NCBI GenBank assembly: GCA_018830765.1
Contig: JAHJRJ010000172.1
Location: 1 to 8,014, forward strand
Length of the DNA stretch: 8,014 nucleotides
Reading direction: 5' to 3'
Source: Bacteroidota bacterium
GTDB lineage: Bacteria > Bacteroidota > Ignavibacteria > UBA10030 > BY39
The translations under genes and the position numbers were made by a program. Below, piece after piece: positions 5,219 through 8,014 of this stretch (position 1 is the stretch's first letter; each line of letters starts with the position of its first letter). The notes beneath the pieces are model-generated. The model saw only the letters and a list, made by a program, of their open reading frames with translations. It was not told the DNA's origin and did no database searches.

Positions 5219-6823
5219 ATGATAAAGCGTTTTTCAATGGCAACGGTAGTTATCTTAATTGCTGTGGCAATCTTTTTTGGAACTCAAATAGACAATGTCT
5301 TTTCGGGCGATAATATATATTTTCAGTTAAATAAGTTTAAGGATGTACTGAGTCTCACCGAAAAATACTATGTTGACGATGTAGATACAAAGCTATTAGT
5401 CGAAGGTGCTGTTTCGGGCTTGTTATCGAAGCTCGACCCTCATTCTGTTTACATTCCCGCCTCACAATTAAAAAGGGTTGAGGAAGAATTTAAAGGCAGC
5501 TTCGAAGGTATAGGTATCGAATTCGACGTATTGAATGATACATTGATTGTAGTTTCTCCAATCGTCGGCGGTCCCAGCGAAGCTCTGGGTATATTAGCGG
5601 GTGATAAAATTTTAAAGATTGACGATTCGTCGGCAGTCGGAATTAAGCGAGAAGATGTACCTAAAAAATTACGCGGTCCCAAAGGAACAAGAGTAAAGGT
5701 TACAATTCTAAGAACAGGAATGAAAGAATTGATTGATTTCGACATTACCCGCGACAAAATACCTATCTACAGCGTCGATGTATCGTATATGGTTGATAAC
5801 GAGGTCGGGTATATCAGCGTTAACAGATTTTCCGCTACGACAAGAGATGAGTTTGTCGAAGCACTAATGAAATTGAAGAATAAAGGGATGAAAAAATTAG
5901 TGCTCGACCTTCGAAACAACCCTGGCGGGTATTTAGAACAAGCTTTTCGTATGGCGGATGAGCTGCTGCCACCGGGGAAGAAAATAGTTTATACGAAGGC
6001 GAGAAGAAGCGAATTCAATGAAGAATATGTTTCGAGCGGAGTGTCGAAGTTTCAAAATATACCGCTCATTATTCTCATCAATCACGGTTCTGCATCGGCG
6101 AGTGAAATTGTATCGGGTGCGGTTCAGGATTGGGATCGCGGATTAGTTATAGGCGAAACTTCATTCGGCAAAGGACTCGTTCAGCGTCAGTTCGATCTGA
6201 CCGATAGCTCGGCATTTCGATTGACAATCGCCAGATACTATACACCGTTGGGTAGATTAATTCAAAAGCCGTTCGGAAAAAATATCTCCGAATACCGCCA
6301 GCCGATAGCCGATGGTGAAGAAGAAGAGGTTGACAATATCGATCATAAAGTTGAAAGCGATACATCTAAACCGAGATATAAAACCCCTTCGGGTCGAACG
6401 GTTTATGGCGGTGGTGGTATTACGCCGGACTATATAATTAAATCAGGGCGCATCACAAATTACACCGCTCAGTTACGTGGTAGGGCGATAATTTTAGAAT
6501 TTACTAACAAGTATTTTGAGCGGAACGGTAAAGAATTCCGAAAATCATACGAGCAAGATTTTATTAAATTCCTTAATCAATTTGAGATTACAGAAACAAT
6601 GTTAGATGAATTAGTCAATTTAGCGAAGAATAAAAACATCGAGTTCAACGAGGAACAGTACAATAAAGATATACGATTCATTAAAACACTTTTAAAAACT
6701 CAAATTGCTCGTACAGTTTGGGGGAATGAAGGGGCTTACACGGTTTTCAATCGAGATGACGAACAATTTAAAAAAGCTATTTCCCTTTTCCCTGAGGCAG
6801 AAAAGATTGCGGGATTACGTTAA
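5219..6823 (+). CDS. C-terminal processing peptidase, S41 family (CtpA/Prc type)
   Basis: A periplasmic or membrane-anchored serine protease of 534 residues that trims or degrades proteins from their C-termini in the envelope. Residues 1-4 (MIKR) and the hydrophobic run at about 7-21 form a signal peptide or anchor. An N-terminal helical cap with DPHSVYIP (73-80) is followed by a PDZ domain at about 95-180 (FEGIGIEFDV, SPIVGGPSEALGILAGDKILKI). The S41 core contains GYISVNRFS (197-205), LVLDLRNNPGGYLEQA (227-242) and NHGSASASEIVSGAVQD (288-304). The catalytic Ser is S293 and the general-base Lys is K318 in SFGKGLVQ; the 25-residue spacing and Gln at +4 (Q322) match the characterised CtpB Ser-Lys-Gln triad. 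GGGITPD is at 398-404. A helical, charged C-terminal domain of about 125 residues follows, common in this group. It has its own promoter and overlaps the DUF3108 gene by 17 nt. Catalytic residues are intact. The substrate is unknown. Confidence 0.95.
   Translation: MIKRFSMATVVILIAVAIFFGTQIDNVFSGDNIYFQLNKFKDVLSLTEKYYVDDVDTKLLVEGAVSGLLSKLDPHSVYIPASQLKRVEEEFKGSFEGIGIEFDVLNDTLIVVSPIVGGPSEALGILAGDKILKIDDSSAVGIKREDVPKKLRGPKGTRVKVTILRTGMKELIDFDITRDKIPIYSVDVSYMVDNEVGYISVNRFSATTRDEFVEALMKLKNKGMKKLVLDLRNNPGGYLEQAFRMADELLPPGKKIVYTKARRSEFNEEYVSSGVSKFQNIPLIILINHGSASASEIVSGAVQDWDRGLVIGETSFGKGLVQRQFDLTDSSAFRLTIARYYTPLGRLIQKPFGKNISEYRQPIADGEEEEVDNIDHKVESDTSKPRYKTPSGRTVYGGGGITPDYIIKSGRITNYTAQLRGRAIILEFTNKYFERNGKEFRKSYEQDFIKFLNQFEITETMLDELVNLAKNKNIEFNEEQYNKDIRFIKTLLKTQIARTVWGNEGAYTVFNRDDEQFKKAISLFPEAEKIAGLR
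6794..6797 (+). promoter_or_regulatory. Ribosome binding site for the DUF3108 gene, inside the protease gene
   Basis: GAGG at 6794-6797 lies 9 nt before TTG 6807, within the last codons of the S41 protease. It supports the TTG start, which places a lysine-rich n-region directly before the hydrophobic signal segment. ATGs further upstream in the same frame (6705, 6726, 6756) lie deep in the protease gene, have no comparable site and would give an unnaturally long lead before the signal. Confidence 0.5.
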
Positions 6824-7664
6824 TAAAAAATATTTTAAGAAGTTTTTAGGTCTTATTATATTTTTGTTATTTTTTTCTTTTTACACATATCCTTATCAAA
6901 TTAAGGATACTACTTCAAATAGACCTAACGCGAATAATTTTGAGCTTGAAGTCGGCGAAGAGTTAGTTTATAATGTCAGTTACGTTTTCATCAACCTTGG
7001 ACAAATTCGTTTGAAAGTTCTTGACAAGATTACGACCGAAGAAAAAGTAACGTATAAAACAATCGCTTATAAGGATAGTTACAGAGGAATTCCGTTCATT
7101 GACCTACACGAGATATACGAGAGCACGTTGAATCAAAATATATTTTCTTACAAATTTCGAGCAAGGTCAAAAACACGCAGCGGCACTCAATATGTGATTT
7201 ACGATTTCGATTACCCGAATCGGAAAGCTTATTTCGAACACGGGAAATTGGATAGTGTTAAAATAATTGAAAAATATGATACGCTTAACTTAAAAGGTTA
7301 TTGTCAAGATGGTCTTTCTTTGTTTTATTTTTCCCGACAAAATTTATACAGCGGCGGCTCAGTCAATATTCCGACCGTTGTAAACGAAAAATTATCGAAC
7401 ACTACGATTAATTTTTATAATAAGAGAACCTCCGTTAACATCGATGCAATAAAATATCCGGTAGATGTCATAGAATTCGATGGAAGGGCCGATTTTGAAG
7501 GCATATATGGCTTCAAAGGAATATTCGAAGGCTGGTTTAGTAATGACGAAGCCCGCATTCCGATACTCGCTAAGATGGAAGTCATAATCGGGAAAGTTCG
7601 GATTGAGTTGATGAGTTGGAAGAAGAAAAACTGGATACCGCCAAGAGCTAAAGCACAAAATTAA
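6807..7664 (+). CDS. DUF3108 domain-containing exported protein
   Basis: A protein of 285 residues with a signal peptide: basic start MRDYVNKKYFKK, then a hydrophobic run FLGLIIFLLFFSFY (13-26). The mature part is beta-rich and matches the DUF3108 pattern. It has FELEVGEELVYNVSYVFINLGQIRLKV (45-71), YRGIPFIDLHEIYES (92-106), a Tyr/Phe-rich QDGLSLFYFSRQ (167-178), and the late GIFEGWFSNDEARIPILAKMEVIIGKVRIEL (238-268), where W-x-S-x-D-x-R/A-x-P is characteristic. Family function is not established; a periplasmic or outer-membrane-associated beta-sheet protein is the reasonable picture. It starts at TTG 6807, inside the protease gene (17-nt overlap, different frame), so the two are probably translated together and may act on the same envelope process. 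No lipobox Cys is seen after the signal. The family call is good; the start is moderately supported. Confidence 0.8.
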   Translation: MRDYVNKKYFKKFLGLIIFLLFFSFYTYPYQIKDTTSNRPNANNFELEVGEELVYNVSYVFINLGQIRLKVLDKITTEEKVTYKTIAYKDSYRGIPFIDLHEIYESTLNQNIFSYKFRARSKTRSGTQYVIYDFDYPNRKAYFEHGKLDSVKIIEKYDTLNLKGYCQDGLSLFYFSRQNLYSGGSVNIPTVVNEKLSNTTINFYNKRTSVNIDAIKYPVDVIEFDGRADFEGIYGFKGIFEGWFSNDEARIPILAKMEVIIGKVRIELMSWKKKNWIPPRAKAQN

Positions 7665-7670
7665 AATTCT

Positions 7671-8014
7671 ATGATTTATACTTATAACAGTAGAAAACCA
7701 AAAATAACGATGCCTGCTTTTATAGCTGAAAGCGCTGAAATAATCGGTGATATTCAAATTGACGAAGATGCGAGTGTTTGGTTCAACACTGTAATACGCG
7801 GCGATGTGAATTCTATTAAAATTGGCAAAAAGACTAACATACAAGATGGCTGCGTTATTCACGTGTCAGAACAATTTCCGACAATTATTGGTGAAGGCGT
7901 TACTGTCGGTCACGGCGTAATTATACACGCAGCCACTGTTAACGATTATTGTTTAATCGGAATGGGTTCGAGAATTCTTGACGGTGCAGAAATCGGTAAA
8001 TATTCGTTGGTTGC
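7671..8014 (+). CDS. Gamma-carbonic-anhydrase-like hexapeptide protein (N-terminal part, cut by window edge)
   Basis: The first 114 residues of a left-handed beta-helix protein; the gene continues past 8014. Hexapeptide turns are visible from about residue 20. The gamma-class carbonic anhydrase signature is present: VIRGDV (41-46, with R43 and D45), NIQDGCVIH (56-64, with Q58, D59 and H64) and VGHGVIIH (79-86, with H81 and H86). H64, H81 and H86 are the expected three metal ligands, and the 5-residue gap between the last two matches archaeal Cam. Glutamates used by Cam as proton shuttles are not evident (Val follows RGD), as in the shorter CamH/YrdA/PaaY-like proteins, so actual carbonic anhydrase activity is uncertain. 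The protein is cytoplasmic, with no signal peptide. The family is usually about 170-185 residues, so roughly two thirds is visible. The ATG starts 6 nt after the DUF3108 stop, with no strong ribosome site, suggesting it is the third gene of the ctpA unit. Confidence 0.9.
   Translation, partial: MIYTYNSRKPKITMPAFIAESAEIIGDIQIDEDASVWFNTVIRGDVNSIKIGKKTNIQDGCVIHVSEQFPTIIGEGVTVGHGVIIHAATVNDYCLIGMGSRILDGAEIGKYSLV

Noticed and set aside
7392..7862. A minus-strand reading frame of 156 codons
   Set aside because: It is a shadow of the DUF3108 and gamma-carbonic-anhydrase genes, whose conserved motifs cover the same bases.

Overview
The window looks like an ordinary chromosomal stretch of a bacterium from the Bacteroidota/Chlorobiota/Ignavibacteria side of the FCB group. 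The evidence is the character of the proteins. The lysyl-tRNA synthetase has the 'FRNEGMDRTHNPEFT ... LYVAYKDY' wording typical of that group, a bacillithiol-type BshA is present, and there is a DUF1926-type GH57 glucanotransferase and an S41 protease paired with a DUF3108 protein. The base composition is AT-leaning. Several genes have Shine-Dalgarno sites, and one promoter is close to the textbook sigma-70 form. That fits a Chlorobi/Ignavibacteria-like lineage better than Bacteroidia proper, which mostly lack Shine-Dalgarno sites and use a different -33/-7 promoter. The placement is inferred from memory of these families, not from a search.

Layout: (1) 1-513, minus strand: the N-terminal 171 residues of BshA, running off the left edge. 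(2) 514-861: a divergent intergenic region rich in repeats. It holds a four-unit CRCGAAG tandem array (579-620), a two-tier palindrome (745-780) and a second G/C-rich hairpin (812-835) just upstream of the lysS ribosome binding site. (3) 862-5152, plus strand: three tightly coupled genes, lysS, a GH57 4-alpha-glucanotransferase/alpha-amylase and a family 2 glycosyltransferase. The junctions are a 1-nt overlap (TAATG) and a 4-nt overlap (GTGA). (4) 5153-5218: a short gap with a near-consensus promoter (TTGACT-N17-TATACT) and a good ribosome binding site. (5) 5219-8014, plus strand: a second unit of an S41 C-terminal processing protease, a DUF3108 exported protein that overlaps its 3' end, and a gamma-carbonic-anhydrase-like hexapeptide protein that runs off the right edge.

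Functionally the genes cover low-molecular-weight thiol synthesis (bshA), tRNA charging (lysS), intracellular alpha-glucan remodelling (GH57), glycosyl transfer at the membrane (GT2), envelope proteolysis (S41 protease plus DUF3108) and a metal-binding left-handed beta-helix protein. The operons look like housekeeping clusters and not a dedicated pathway. I found no RNA genes, CRISPR arrays, insertion sequences or phage genes, and no clear new system. The two things most worth a second look are the repeat-laden bshA/lysS intergenic region and an exactly phased U UUU UUA slippery heptamer at the GH57/GT2 junction, where a -1 shift would join the two proteins.
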